Origin: an uncultured Oscillospiraceae bacterium | Lineage (GTDB): Bacteria; Bacillota; Clostridia; Oscillospirales; Oscillospiraceae | Assembly (NCBI GenBank): GCA_944387065.1 | Contig: CALXDM010000001.1 | Location: forward strand, 186,001 to 250,000 | Length of the DNA stretch: 64,000 bases | Direction: 5' to 3' | Part shown: piece after piece, positions 16,952 to 25,894 of the stretch | Layout: every line of letters begins with the position of its first letter | Numbering within the stretch: position 1 is the stretch's first letter | Notes under the pieces: generated by a model | Told to the model about the DNA's origin: nothing | What the model saw: the letters and a program-made list of their open reading frames with translations, nothing else | The model's database searches: none | Made by a program: the position numbers and the translations under genes

Positions 16952-18172
16952 TCATCTCAAAACCGATTGGATCCGCTCCACTGCCTGGGCCGCCTGCTCA
17001 GCCTGACCAAAGGCGGTGATACGGATGTAGCCCTCCCCGCTGGGGCCGAACCCCACCCCGGGAGTGGTGACCACATGGGCCTGGCGCAGCAGCAGCTCAA
17101 AGAAGTCCCAGGAGCCCATGCCCTCCGGGGCCTTGATCCAGAGGTAGGGGGCGTTCACCCCGCCGGACACCGTCAGCCCCGCCTGGCCCAGCCCCTCCCG
17201 GAGCACTTGGGCGTTGCGCTGGTAGTAGGCGATGGTCTGCCGCACCTGGGCCTGCCCCTCGGGGGTGTAGACCGCCTCGGCCCCCCGCTGCACCACATAG
17301 GGCACGCCGTTGAACTTGGTGGTCTGGCGCCGGTTCCACAGCCCGTTCAGCCCCACTCCATCCCGCTCCAGCTGGCGGGGCACCACCGTGTAGGCGCACC
17401 GGTTGCCGGTGAAGCCCGCCGTCTTGGAGAAGGAGCGGAACTCGATGGCGCAGGTGCGCGCCCCCTCGATCTCAAAGATGCTGTGGGGCAGCTCGGGCTG
17501 GCTGATAAAGGCCTCATAGGCCGAGTCATACAGCAGTACACTGCCATTTTCATTGGCCCAGTCCACCCAGGCCTTCAGCTGCGCCCGGGTGGCCATGGCC
17601 CCGGTGGGGTTGTTGGGAAAGCACAGATAGACCATGTCCGCCCGGCCCTTTGGCAGCTCTGGGACAAAGCCGGTCTGCTGGGTGCAGGGCAGATAGACCA
17701 GCCGGTCCCACCGGCCGGTCTGGGGGTCGTAATGGCCCGCCCGACCCGCCATGGCGTTGGAGTCCACATACACTGGGTAGACCGGGTCGCACACGGCCAC
17801 GATGTTGTCCGGACCAAAGAGGTCCCCGATGTTGCCACAGTCGCTCTTGGCCCCGTCGGAGACAAAGATCTCCTCCGGGTCCATCTCCACGCCCCGGTCC
17901 TGGTAGTCGTGCCGGGCGATGGCCTGGCGCAGGAAGTCATAGCCCTGCTCCGGTCCATAGCCCCGAAAGCCTTCCCGCGTGCCCATCTCGGCCACCGCGC
18001 GGGCCATGGCCTGGGTCACCGCCGGGGCCAGGGGCTGCGTCACGTCCCCGATCCCCAGCCGGATCAGCTCGGCCCCCGGGTTTTCCTGGCTGTATGCCTC
18101 CACCCGCCGCCCGATCTCGGAGAACAGATAGCTGCCGGGCAGGCGGCAAAAATTTTGGTTGATCTGGGTCAT
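16952..18172 (-). CDS. dapL: LL-diaminopimelate aminotransferase
   Basis: A 406-aa class I/II PLP aminotransferase of the DapL type. It converts tetrahydrodipicolinate and glutamate directly to LL-diaminopimelate, bypassing the succinylase or acetylase steps. Family signatures are [46 protein letters not shown] and the PLP lysine in [16 protein letters not shown] (K250). GGGAGGG precedes the ATG. Its glutamate demand explains its position in front of gltBD, and dapF, the next enzyme, lies just upstream. Confidence 0.95.
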   Translation of the reverse strand: MTQINQNFCRLPGSYLFSEIGRRVEAYSQENPGAELIRLGIGDVTQPLAPAVTQAMARAVAEMGTREGFRGYGPEQGYDFLRQAIARHDYQDRGVEMDPEEIFVSDGAKSDCGNIGDLFGPDNIVAVCDPVYPVYVDSNAMAGRAGHYDPQTGRWDRLVYLPCTQQTGFVPELPKGRADMVYLCFPNNPTGAMATRAQLKAWVDWANENGSVLLYDSAYEAFISQPELPHSIFEIEGARTCAIEFRSFSKTAGFTGNRCAYTVVPRQLERDGVGLNGLWNRRQTTKFNGVPYVVQRGAEAVYTPEGQAQVRQTIAYYQRNAQVLREGLGQAGLTVSGGVNAPYLWIKAPEGMGSWDFFELLLRQAHVVTTPGVGFGPSGEGYIRITAFGQAEQAAQAVERIQSVLR

Positions 18173-18265
18173 GAATATCCCTCCCGGTGACGCTCCCTCC
18201 GCTCGGCAGGTCCGGCCCGCCGGCCAGCCCCCGCTGCGCGTGGAAAAAAGAAAATATGCGCTTCT

Positions 18266-18294
18266 ATTTTACAGGAAAGCCCAGGGCAGGTCAA
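18266..18294 (-). promoter_or_regulatory. sigma-A-type promoter of dapL-gltB-gltD
   Basis: On the minus strand TTGACC (18289-18294), a 17-bp spacer and TAAAAT (18266-18271). The -35 box overlaps the dapF stop codon, so dapL can be transcribed separately from dapF. Confidence 0.7.
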
Positions 18295-19085
18295 TCGGCA
18301 ATCTGCCCATCATACACCGTCACCGTAGGCCCAGTCATGTACATATGTCCATCGCTCAGCGACCACTGAATGGACAGCTCCCCACCGGGCAGCCGAACCT
18401 GCGCCTGCCGGGCCAATCGGCCGGCCGCCATCATGGCCGCCGCCGCCGCGCAGGCTCCGGTGCCGCAGGCCATAGTCTCCCCGCTGCCCCGCTCCCACAC
18501 CCGCATCTCCAACAGGTCTGGACGCCTGATCCGGACAAACTCCGCGTTGACGCCCTCCGGGAATCGGGCCAACCCCTCCAGCTCCGGCCCCAGCCGCTCC
18601 AGCTCCAGCCCCTCCAGCTCCTCCACCTGGAGCACAAAGTGGGGATTGCCCACGGACACGGGCACGCCGGTCACCGGCCCGCCCGACAGCTCCACCCGGA
18701 GGGGGGCGCCCACCCGGGGCGGGCCCATGTCCACCGTCGCCCCCCACACCTGGCCACCCCGCAGGCGCAGGCGCACCGTCCGCATCCCGGACAGGGTCTC
18801 CACCCGCAGAAGGGTGCGCCGGGTCAGCCCCTTGTCGTACACGTACTTGCCCAGGCAGCGGATTCCGTTGCCGCACATCGCCCCCTCCGATCCGTCCGCA
18901 TTGAACATCCGCATTTGGAAATCCCCCTTGGAGGACGGACACACACAGATCAGCCCGTCTCCCCCCACGCCGAAGTGCCGGTGAGACAGCCGCCGGGACA
19001 GCCCCTCTGGATCCTCCGGCATTGCGCTCATACAGTTGAGGTAGATGTAATCGTTCCCAGCCCCGTGCATCTTGGTGAATTCCAT
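18291..19085 (-). CDS. dapF: diaminopimelate epimerase
   Basis: A 264-aa DapF that converts LL- to meso-diaminopimelate for lysine and peptidoglycan. The two active-site cysteines lie in MCGNGIRCLGKYVYD and in MACGTGACAAAAAM. The N-terminus MEFTKMHGAGNDYIY is typical. The ATG at 19085 is preferred over the one at 19091 because the GGAGG is seven bases from the former but almost touches the latter. Confidence 0.95.
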   Translation of the reverse strand: MEFTKMHGAGNDYIYLNCMSAMPEDPEGLSRRLSHRHFGVGGDGLICVCPSSKGDFQMRMFNADGSEGAMCGNGIRCLGKYVYDKGLTRRTLLRVETLSGMRTVRLRLRGGQVWGATVDMGPPRVGAPLRVELSGGPVTGVPVSVGNPHFVLQVEELEGLELERLGPELEGLARFPEGVNAEFVRIRRPDLLEMRVWERGSGETMACGTGACAAAAAMMAAGRLARQAQVRLPGGELSIQWSLSDGHMYMTGPTVTVYDGQIAD

Positions 19086-19127
19086 CCTCATGCCTCCTGT
19101 TCCGGCCCGTGGGCCTGTTTTCGCGCA

Positions 19128-19158
19128 AAGGGGCGGCAGCCAGTCGCTGCCGCCCCTT
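19128..19158 (-). terminator. hairpin between the ANTAR gene and dapF
   Basis: AAGGGGCGGCAGC (19128-19140) and its perfect complement (19146-19158) enclose a 5-nt loop. The U-tract after it on the minus strand is only TTT. It sits 22 bp after the ANTAR gene stop and probably gives partial termination before dapF, for which no separate promoter is evident. Confidence 0.5.
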
Positions 19159-19180
19159 CTCCTTCGTTCTGTTTCCCCGC

Positions 19181-19723
19181 TCACTCGTCCCCCGACAACA
19201 CCAGCCGGGCCGTGTCGGTGAGCTTGGCTCCATGGTCCATGCTCTGCTTTTGCAGGAAGCGGTGGGCCTCCTCCTCCGTCATGCCGTGGCGGTCCATGAG
19301 CACCGCCTTGGCCTGCTCCACCAGCGCCTGCTGCTCCTGGCTGCGGGGGACAGATCCCCCCTGATCCGGCCCCCGCCGCTGCCGGAATTGCAGCAGCATC
19401 CGCACCGAGGCCAGCAGGTCCCCCCGGCTCACCGGGGCGTACAGCTTGAAGATGCCCTGGGCCTGGCACAGCTCCAGCTGGCTCTGGGGGCCGATCATCA
19501 GCATGGAGCAGTAGCCGGGCAAGTCCTGGAAGAGCTGCTCACAGGACTCCTCCCGCAGCTTGAAGCCGCAGATGACGGTATCCAGCCGGTGTTTGTTCAC
19601 CGCCCGGCGGACCTGAGCAGCGCTGCGGCACACCACGCAGCCGGCCACCCCTGCCCCTTCCACCGCCTCTTGCACCTTGGTGCTGTTCAGTTCGTTTTCA
19701 AAGGCTACGATGACCTTGCGCAC
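19181..19723 (-). CDS. ANTAR-domain RNA-binding regulator with degenerate receiver
   Basis: A 180-aa protein. The C-terminal 50 residues (LVEQAKAVLMDRHGMTEEEA, then the helix AHRFLQKQSMDHGAKL) are a clear ANTAR domain, which binds tandem RNA hairpins and prevents termination, often in nitrogen genes. The N-terminal about 120 residues have the layout of a CheY receiver, but the position of the phospho-acceptor aspartate reads TVICGFKL, with no Asp, so phosphorylation at the usual site is unlikely. It lies 52 bp downstream of glnA on the same strand and probably shares its transcript. No cognate histidine kinase is present in the window. Confidence 0.85.
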   Translation of the reverse strand: MRKVIVAFENELNSTKVQEAVEGAGVAGCVVCRSAAQVRRAVNKHRLDTVICGFKLREESCEQLFQDLPGYCSMLMIGPQSQLELCQAQGIFKLYAPVSRGDLLASVRMLLQFRQRRGPDQGGSVPRSQEQQALVEQAKAVLMDRHGMTEEEAHRFLQKQSMDHGAKLTDTARLVLSGDE

Positions 19724-19775
19724 GTCCCCACCCCTCCCCTGCGCTCCCGCCTGGATTTAAATGGGGCAGCGCGCT

Positions 19776-21119
19776 TTAGTAGTTGATCATGTATTTGTCC
19801 AGCTCCCAGCTGGACACCCGGGTGCGGTACTCGTCGCACTCGGCCTGCTTGCCAGCGATGAACTGGGTTGCCACATGCTCGCCCAGGGTGTTCAGGATCA
19901 GCTTATCCTTCTTCAGGCACGCCAGGGCCTCCTCCAGCGAGCCGGGCAGGGCCTCGATGCCGCGGCGCCGGCGGGTGGCCGGGGTCATGGTGAAAATGTT
20001 GTCGGTGATCTCGGGGGGCGGGGTCAACTCCCGCTCAATGCCGTCCAGCCCGGCGGCCAGGCAGACAGCCAGGGCCAGGTAGGGATTGCACGACGGGTCT
20101 GGGCTGCGCAGCTCCACCCGGGTGGACTGGCCCCGGGCGGCGGGGATGCGGATCAGGGCCGAGCGGTTGGAGGCCGACCAGGCCATGTAGCAGGGCGCCT
20201 CATAGCCGGGCACCAGCCGCTTGTAGGAGTTTACCAGCGGGTTGGTGACCGCCGTGATCCCCTTCATGTGCTCCAGGATGCCCGCCAGGAAGGAATAGGC
20301 CTGCTTGGACAGCCCCTTCTCCCCGTCCGGGTCATAGAATACGTTCTTGCCGTTGCGGAACAGGGACATATTGGTGTGCATCCCCGAGCCGTTGATGCCG
20401 AAGATGGGCTTTGGCATGAAGGTGGCGTGCAGGCCGTTTTTTTGGGCCAGGGTCTTCACCGTCAGCTTGAAGGTCATGATGTTGTCCGCCGCGTGCAGGG
20501 CCTCGGCGTACTTGAAGTCGATCTCGTGCTGGCCCTGGGCCACCTCGTGGTGGGAGGCCTCGATCTCAAAGTCCATCTGCTCCAGGGCCAGGCAGATCTC
20601 CCGCCGGGTGGACTCCCCGTGGTCCAGCGGGCCCAGGTCGAAGTAGCCCGCCTCGTCATTGGTTCGGGTGGTTGGCTTGCCCTCCTCGTCGGTCTGGAAC
20701 AGGAAGAACTCGCACTCAGGGCCCACATTGAACCGGTCAAAGCCCATGTCGTTGGCCTTCTGGATCACCCGCTTGAGCACCTGACGGGGGTCGCCCACAA
20801 AGGGGCTGCCGTCGGGATTGTGCACATCGCAGATCAGCCGAGCCACCTTGCCGTGGCTGGGCCGCCAGGGGAAGATGCGGAAGCTCTTCAGGTCGGGATA
20901 GAGGTACTGGTCGGATTCGTTGATGCGCACAAAGCCCTCGATGGACGAGCCATCGAACATGATCTGGTTGTTCACGGCCTTCTCAATCTGGGAGGCGGTG
21001 ATGGCCACGTTCTTCAGCTGCCCAAAAATGTCGGTGAACTGCAGGCGGATGAACTTCACGTCCTCCTCCCGGACGATGCGGATCACATCCTCCTTGGTGT
21101 AACCGGTGTTGCTTGCCAT
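19776..21119 (-). CDS. glnA: glutamine synthetase, type I (alpha-like)
   Basis: A 447-aa GlnA that makes glutamine from glutamate, ammonia and ATP. Visible are FDGSSIEGF, the ATP/metal region [37 protein letters not shown], the conserved [10 protein letters not shown] and the C-terminus ending [12 protein letters not shown]. The length matches the GSI-alpha class of Firmicutes. I do not see the adenylylation-loop tyrosine context, so control is probably by feedback and transcription or RNA-level regulation. [11 protein letters not shown] was taken as the start because GGAAAGGGG precedes it. It has its own extended -10 promoter and a strong leader hairpin, with the ANTAR gene directly downstream. 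Confidence 0.96.
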   Translation of the reverse strand: MASNTGYTKEDVIRIVREEDVKFIRLQFTDIFGQLKNVAITASQIEKAVNNQIMFDGSSIEGFVRINESDQYLYPDLKSFRIFPWRPSHGKVARLICDVHNPDGSPFVGDPRQVLKRVIQKANDMGFDRFNVGPECEFFLFQTDEEGKPTTRTNDEAGYFDLGPLDHGESTRREICLALEQMDFEIEASHHEVAQGQHEIDFKYAEALHAADNIMTFKLTVKTLAQKNGLHATFMPKPIFGINGSGMHTNMSLFRNGKNVFYDPDGEKGLSKQAYSFLAGILEHMKGITAVTNPLVNSYKRLVPGYEAPCYMAWSASNRSALIRIPAARGQSTRVELRSPDPSCNPYLALAVCLAAGLDGIERELTPPPEITDNIFTMTPATRRRRGIEALPGSLEEALACLKKDKLILNTLGEHVATQFIAGKQAECDEYRTRVSSWELDKYMINY

Positions 21120-21206
21120 AATGACTGCCCCTTTCCATAGATACGGACCGCCCCCCGGGGCTATGCCAGTCCCGGCCGGCCCGGCGCTCGGTCTGCACAT
21201 TTTGAT

Positions 21207-21249
21207 GAACAAGGGCGTTCCACACCCCAGGTCTGGAACGCCCTTGTTC
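21207..21249 (-). promoter_or_regulatory. 16-bp hairpin in the glnA 5' leader
   Basis: GAACAAGGGCGTTCCA and its perfect complement (21207-21222 and 21234-21249) enclose an 11-nt loop. It begins about 10 nt after the predicted transcription start and 90 nt before the ATG. No U-run follows, so it is not a standard terminator. A regulatory or stabilising role is inferred from its perfection and position. Confidence 0.6.
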
Positions 21250-21265
21250 TCCCGCTTATGGGCTT

Positions 21266-21293
21266 AGTATAGCACAAAGCGGCATTTTGTCAA
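21266..21293 (-). promoter_or_regulatory. glnA promoter (extended -10)
   Basis: On the minus strand TTGACA (21288-21293), a 16-bp spacer and TGC-TATACT (-10 at 21266-21271). A consensus -35 with an extended -10 predicts a strong promoter. Confidence 0.8.
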
Positions 21294-21378
21294 TCATTTT
21301 CCGCATCCATGCAAATTTTTATCGCAAAAACCAGCTTTCCTCCCCGCACAAATCCCCATTTTGTGATTTTGCACAGTT

Positions 21379-22779
21379 TCAAACCTGGTTTCCCCCTGCC
21401 TCCTCCACCGGAACGGGATAGCGCTCGGTGAAGCAGCCGGTGCAGAAGCCCCGGCTGCAATGGGGGGCGATCTGGGGCAGGCTGTCTGGGGAGAGGAAGC
21501 CCAGGCTATCCGCCCCGATGAGCTCCCGCATTTCCTCCAGGGTGTGGTTGCAGGCCATTAGCTCCCCCTTGGATGGGATGTCGGTGCCGAAGTAGCAGGG
21601 GGCGAGGAAGCGGGGCGCGGAGGAGAGCATATGCACCTGCTTGGCCCCCGCCTCCCGCAGCAGCCCCACCAGTTGCCGGGAGGTGGTGCCCCGGACAATG
21701 GAGTCGTCGATGACCACCACCCGCTTGCCTTCGATGGTGGAGCGCAGGGGGTTGAGCTTGAGCTTCACCGCCTGCTCCCGGCTGGCCTGGTCCGGCTTGA
21801 TGAAGGTGCGCCCCACATAGCGGTTCTTGATCAGCCCGTCGTTGTAGGGGATGCCCGACTCCATGGCGTAGCCCTTGGCCGCGTTGAGCCCCGAGTCTGG
21901 CACCCCAATGACCACGTCCGCCGCCCGGGGATGCTCCCGGGCCAGGCAGCGACCGGCCAGGATCCGGGCGTCGTGCACCCACTGGCCGTCGATGAGGCTG
22001 TCCGGGCGGGCAAAGTAGAGGAACTCAAAGATGCACAGCCCCGTGGGCTGGCTTTTGCAACAGTCCCGGATGGACTGCAGCTGCCCGTCCAGGTCCACAT
22101 ACACCACCTCACCCGGCTCCACGTCCCGAACAAAGCTGGCCCCCACGCTGTCCAGGGCGCAGGACTCGGAGGCGAAGATCCACGCCTGCCCCCGCCGGCC
22201 GATGCACAGCGGCCGGAAGCCCCAGGGATCCCTGGCGGCGATGAGTTTGCGGGAGCTCATCACCACCAGGGAGAAGGCCCCGCTGAGCTGGGGCAGGGTG
22301 TTGGCCACCGCCCGCTCGATGGAGGGGCAGTGCAGGCGCTGCTGAGCGATGAGATAGGCGATGATCTCCGAGTCGGTGGAGGTGTGAAAGATGGCCCCTT
22401 GGTACTCGTAGTGCCGGCGCAGCCCCTCCACGTTCACCAGATTGCCGTTGTGGGCCACCGCGAAGGTCCCCTTCACATAGCTCAAGGTCAGCGGCTGGGC
22501 GTTCTCCCGCTGGGACCCCCCGGTGGTGGAGTAGCGCACATGGCCCACCGCCATGGTGCCGTCCAGTCGGTCCAGGATCTCCCGGGAGAACACATCCCCC
22601 ACCAACCCCACATCCTTGTGGCATTGCAGCTGCATCCCGTTCATGGTGGCGATGCCGCAGGCCTCCTGCCCCCGGTGCTGAAGGGCATACAGGCCGTAGT
22701 AGGTACTGTGGGCGCATCCCCCCTCCGGGTCATAGATGCCGAACACGCCGCACGCTTCTCGAATTGCCATGGCTGTCAT
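21379..22779 (-). CDS. purF: amidophosphoribosyltransferase
   Basis: A PurF of about 466 aa, the committed step of purine synthesis (PRPP + glutamine to phosphoribosylamine). After a short propeptide the N-terminal nucleophile is Cys10 (EACGVFGIYD). The glutaminase domain shows RYSTTG and the PRPP site is VVVIDDSIVRGTT. Cysteines consistent with the Fe-S-type enzyme occur in CIFEFLYFARPDS, CYFGTDIPSKGELMAC and CSRGFCTGCF. The start at 22779 has AAGGA close upstream; 22770 is the alternative. It stands alone, without other pur genes, beside the glutamine synthetase that makes its substrate. Confidence 0.95.
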   Translation of the reverse strand: MTAMAIREACGVFGIYDPEGGCAHSTYYGLYALQHRGQEACGIATMNGMQLQCHKDVGLVGDVFSREILDRLDGTMAVGHVRYSTTGGSQRENAQPLTLSYVKGTFAVAHNGNLVNVEGLRRHYEYQGAIFHTSTDSEIIAYLIAQQRLHCPSIERAVANTLPQLSGAFSLVVMSSRKLIAARDPWGFRPLCIGRRGQAWIFASESCALDSVGASFVRDVEPGEVVYVDLDGQLQSIRDCCKSQPTGLCIFEFLYFARPDSLIDGQWVHDARILAGRCLAREHPRAADVVIGVPDSGLNAAKGYAMESGIPYNDGLIKNRYVGRTFIKPDQASREQAVKLKLNPLRSTIEGKRVVVIDDSIVRGTTSRQLVGLLREAGAKQVHMLSSAPRFLAPCYFGTDIPSKGELMACNHTLEEMRELIGADSLGFLSPDSLPQIAPHCSRGFCTGCFTERYPVPVEEAGGNQV

Positions 22780-22905
22780 CTGTCCTTCCCGCCCGCGCCC
22801 CTCCCCCCCTTGGGCGGCGCGGAGTGTGGGCCGCCCCCTTTGGCGGCCGCTGCCCCGGCGGCGTCCTGCCTCTCCCGCCCGCCGGGCCACAGCGATACAA
22901 GGGAC

Positions 22906-22934
22906 ATTATAGGGCTCCCCGGCCCGGAATGCAA
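22906..22934 (-). promoter_or_regulatory. purF promoter
   Basis: On the minus strand TTGCAT (22929-22934), a 17-bp spacer and TATAAT (22906-22911). The leader of about 120 nt up to the start is extremely GC-rich with several overlapping inverted repeats, but I recognise no purine riboswitch or PurR box. Confidence 0.75.
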
Positions 22935-23005
22935 GAGACAGCTTCCCCCTGCCCCTCCATCCCCGTCTTTCCAGTGTATTTTCCACCCAACAGCCTACTC
23001 CGCCC

Positions 23006-23034
23006 TTGACTTTTTTGGGCTTTCTATATAAAAT
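23006..23034 (+). promoter_or_regulatory. ppdK promoter
   Basis: TTGACT (23006-23011), a 17-bp spacer and TAAAAT (23029-23034), 72 bp before ppdK. It is divergent from the purF promoter, with about 70 bp between the -35 boxes. Confidence 0.7.
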
Positions 23035-23105
23035 TAAGGTATCCAAAGGCAGTCCGGAGCCATCCGTCCAACCCCTTTCAAAACACGCGCTATGGAGGGA
23101 CAACC

Positions 23106-25760
23106 ATGAGTGAAAAATTCGTCTACCTGTTCTCCGAGGGCAACGGCTCCATGAAGGAGCTGCTGGGGGGTAAGGGCGCCAACCTGGCCGAAATGACCAA
23201 CCTTGGTATGCCCGTCCCTCAAGGCTTCACCATCACCACCCAGGCCTGCACCCAGTACTACCGGGACGGCCGGCAGATCAACCCGGACATCCAGGCCCAG
23301 ATCTACGAGTACTTAGGCAAGATGGAGCAGATCTGCGGTAAGCGGTTCGCCGATCCGGAAAACCCCTTGCTGGTCTCGGTGCGTTCCGGCGCCCGGGCCT
23401 CCATGCCCGGCATGATGGACACCATCCTGAACCTGGGGCTGAACGACACGGTGGTGGAGGGGCTGGCACGATTTACCGGCAATCCCCGCTTTGCCTATGA
23501 CTCCTACCGCCGCTTCATCCAGATGTTCTCCGACGTGGTCATGGAGCTGGACAAGGGCCGCTTTGAACAGATCATCGACGCGCTCAAGGCCCAGAAAGGC
23601 GTGCGGGACGACATCGAGCTGGACACTGAGGATATGAAGCGCCTGGTGGAGCAATTCAAGGCGTTCTACCGCCAGGAGAAGGGGGAGGACTTCCCCCAGG
23701 ACCCCAAGGCCCAGCTGCTGGAGGCGGTCAAGGCGGTGTTCCGCTCCTGGGACAATCCCCGGGCCAACGTCTACCGCCGCATGCACGAGATCCCCTACGA
23801 CTGGGGCACCGCCGTCAACGTGCAGGCCATGGTGTTCGGCAACTCGGGGGACAACTCCGGTACCGGCGTGGCCTTCACCCGCAACCCCGCCACCGGCGAG
23901 AAGGCCCTGTTTGGCGAGTACCTTATCAACGCCCAGGGGGAGGACGTGGTGGCCGGCGTGCGCACCCCCTCCCCCATCTCCAAACTCCAGCAGGAGATGC
24001 CCCAGGTGTACGAGCAGTTCGCCGCCTTTGCCCAGCGGCTGGAGCAGCACTACAAGGATATGCAGGACATGGAGTTCACCATTGAGAACGGCAAACTGTA
24101 TATGCTCCAGACCCGCAACGGCAAGCGCACCGCCACCGCCGCCCTGAAGGTGGCCGTGGACCTGGTGGACGAGGGGATGATCGACCAGCGGGAGGCCGTG
24201 TGCCGGGTGGACCCCAAGCAGCTGGACTCCCTGCTTCACCCCCAGTTTGACCCCCAGGCCCTGGCGCAGGTCCAGCCCATTGGCAAAGGGCTGGCCGCCT
24301 CTCCCGGCGCGGCCTGCGGCCGGGTGGTGTTCACCGCCGACGAGGCCAAGCAGTGGCACGAGCGGGGGGAACAGGTGGTCCTGGTCCGGCTGGAGACCTC
24401 CCCAGAGGACATCGAGGGGATGCAGGTGGCTCAGGGTATCCTCACCGTCCGGGGGGGCATGACCTCCCACGCCGCGGTGGTGGCCCGGGGCATGGGCACC
24501 TGCTGCGTGTCCGGCTGTGGGGACATCGTGGTGGACTACGGCAAGAAGTGCTTTACGCTGGCCGGCAAGCAGTACCGGGAGGGGGACTGGATCAGCCTGG
24601 ACGGCTCCACCGGCAACATCTATGGAGAGGCCATCCCCACCGTCCCCGCCGACCCCAGCTCGGGCTACTTTGGCCGCCTGATGGGCTGGGCCGATCAATA
24701 CCGCCAGCTCCAGGTGTACACCAACGCCGACACCCCCCGGGACGCCCGGCAGGGCCGGGCCTTCGGCGCCCAGGGCATCGGCCTGTGCCGCACCGAGCAT
24801 ATGTTCTTTGAGGAGAGCCGCATCAAGGCCATGCGGGAGATGATCGTGGCCGACAACACCCAGGACCGCAAAAAGGCCCTGGACAAGATCCTGCCCTACC
24901 AGCAGGGGGACTTTGAGGGCCTGTACGAGGCCATGGAGGGCCGCCCCGTCATCATCCGCTTCTTGGATCCCCCGCTCCACGAGTTCCTGCCCACCAAGCA
25001 GGAGGACATCGAGGAGATCGCCCGGGAGATGGGCATCACCGTGGAGCGGCTGCAGGCGGTCATCGCCTCCCTGCACGAGTTCAATCCCATGATGGGCCAC
25101 CGGGGCTGCCGCCTGGCCGTCTCCTACCCAGAGATCGCCCAGATGCAGACCGCCGCCGTCCTCAACGCCGCCGTCAACGTCCAGCGCCGGCACCCCGAGT
25201 GGACCATCGTGCCCGAGATCATGATCCCCCTGGTGGGCGAGCGCAGGGAGCTGAAGTACGTCAAGGACGTGGTCACCGCCACCGCCGACCAGATCCTACG
25301 GGACGCCGGCATGGATATGGCCTATGAGGTGGGCACCATGATCGAGATCCCCCGGGCCGCCCTCACCGCCGACGAGATCGCCGCCGAGGCCCAGTTCTTC
25401 TCCTTCGGCACCAACGACCTGACCCAGATGACCTTCGGCTTCTCCCGGGACGACGCGGGCAAGTTCCTGGACTACTACTACGACAAGAAGATCTACGAGT
25501 CCGACCCCTTCGCCCATCTGGATCAGAACGGGGTGGGCAAGCTGGTGGAGATGGCCGTCCGCCTGGGCCGGGCCACCCGCCCGGACATCCACCTGGGCAT
25601 CTGTGGGGAGCACGGGGGCGACCCCACCTCCATCGAGTTCTGCCACAAAGTAGGACTGGACTACGTCTCCTGCTCCCCCTACCGGGTGCCCATCGCCCGG
25701 CTGGCCGCCGCCCAGGCCGCCATTAAAGCGCCCCGGGAGGCAAGAACGCAGGCACTATAA
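23106..25760 (+). CDS. ppdK: pyruvate, phosphate dikinase
   Basis: An 884-aa PPDK that interconverts pyruvate + ATP + Pi and PEP + AMP + PPi. The N-terminal ATP-grasp domain starts with LLGGKGANLAEMTNLGMPVP. The swivelling phosphohistidine domain has GGMTSHAAVVARGMG with the catalytic His at residue 455. The C-terminal TIM barrel carries GFSRDD and CGEHGGDPTSI with the catalytic Cys. The length is full. With pckG it gives the cell reversible entry to the PEP node, with PPi as energy currency. GGAGGG precedes the ATG, and it has its own promoter and terminator. Confidence 0.97.
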   Translation: MSEKFVYLFSEGNGSMKELLGGKGANLAEMTNLGMPVPQGFTITTQACTQYYRDGRQINPDIQAQIYEYLGKMEQICGKRFADPENPLLVSVRSGARASMPGMMDTILNLGLNDTVVEGLARFTGNPRFAYDSYRRFIQMFSDVVMELDKGRFEQIIDALKAQKGVRDDIELDTEDMKRLVEQFKAFYRQEKGEDFPQDPKAQLLEAVKAVFRSWDNPRANVYRRMHEIPYDWGTAVNVQAMVFGNSGDNSGTGVAFTRNPATGEKALFGEYLINAQGEDVVAGVRTPSPISKLQQEMPQVYEQFAAFAQRLEQHYKDMQDMEFTIENGKLYMLQTRNGKRTATAALKVAVDLVDEGMIDQREAVCRVDPKQLDSLLHPQFDPQALAQVQPIGKGLAASPGAACGRVVFTADEAKQWHERGEQVVLVRLETSPEDIEGMQVAQGILTVRGGMTSHAAVVARGMGTCCVSGCGDIVVDYGKKCFTLAGKQYREGDWISLDGSTGNIYGEAIPTVPADPSSGYFGRLMGWADQYRQLQVYTNADTPRDARQGRAFGAQGIGLCRTEHMFFEESRIKAMREMIVADNTQDRKKALDKILPYQQGDFEGLYEAMEGRPVIIRFLDPPLHEFLPTKQEDIEEIAREMGITVERLQAVIASLHEFNPMMGHRGCRLAVSYPEIAQMQTAAVLNAAVNVQRRHPEWTIVPEIMIPLVGERRELKYVKDVVTATADQILRDAGMDMAYEVGTMIEIPRAALTADEIAAEAQFFSFGTNDLTQMTFGFSRDDAGKFLDYYYDKKIYESDPFAHLDQNGVGKLVEMAVRLGRATRPDIHLGICGEHGGDPTSIEFCHKVGLDYVSCSPYRVPIARLAAAQAAIKAPREARTQAL

Positions 25761-25841
25761 CAGCGACAAACCATCCGATCCAAAGGGACAGGCACGCCCC
25801 CAAGTGCTCGGCCCCTCCTGCCTGTGCTGCCTTTGGCTTGA

Positions 25842-25877
25842 AAAACCCCCTGGGGGCATCTGCCTCCAGGGGGTTTT
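25842..25877. terminator. bidirectional terminator between ppdK and the lipoprotein gene
   Basis: AAAACCCCCTGG (25842-25853) pairs with CCAGGGGGTTTT (25866-25877), with further pairs inside. A-rich and T-rich ends on both sides let it work for the two convergent genes. Confidence 0.85.
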
Positions 25878-25894
25878 CGTCTGTCGAACCTGCG

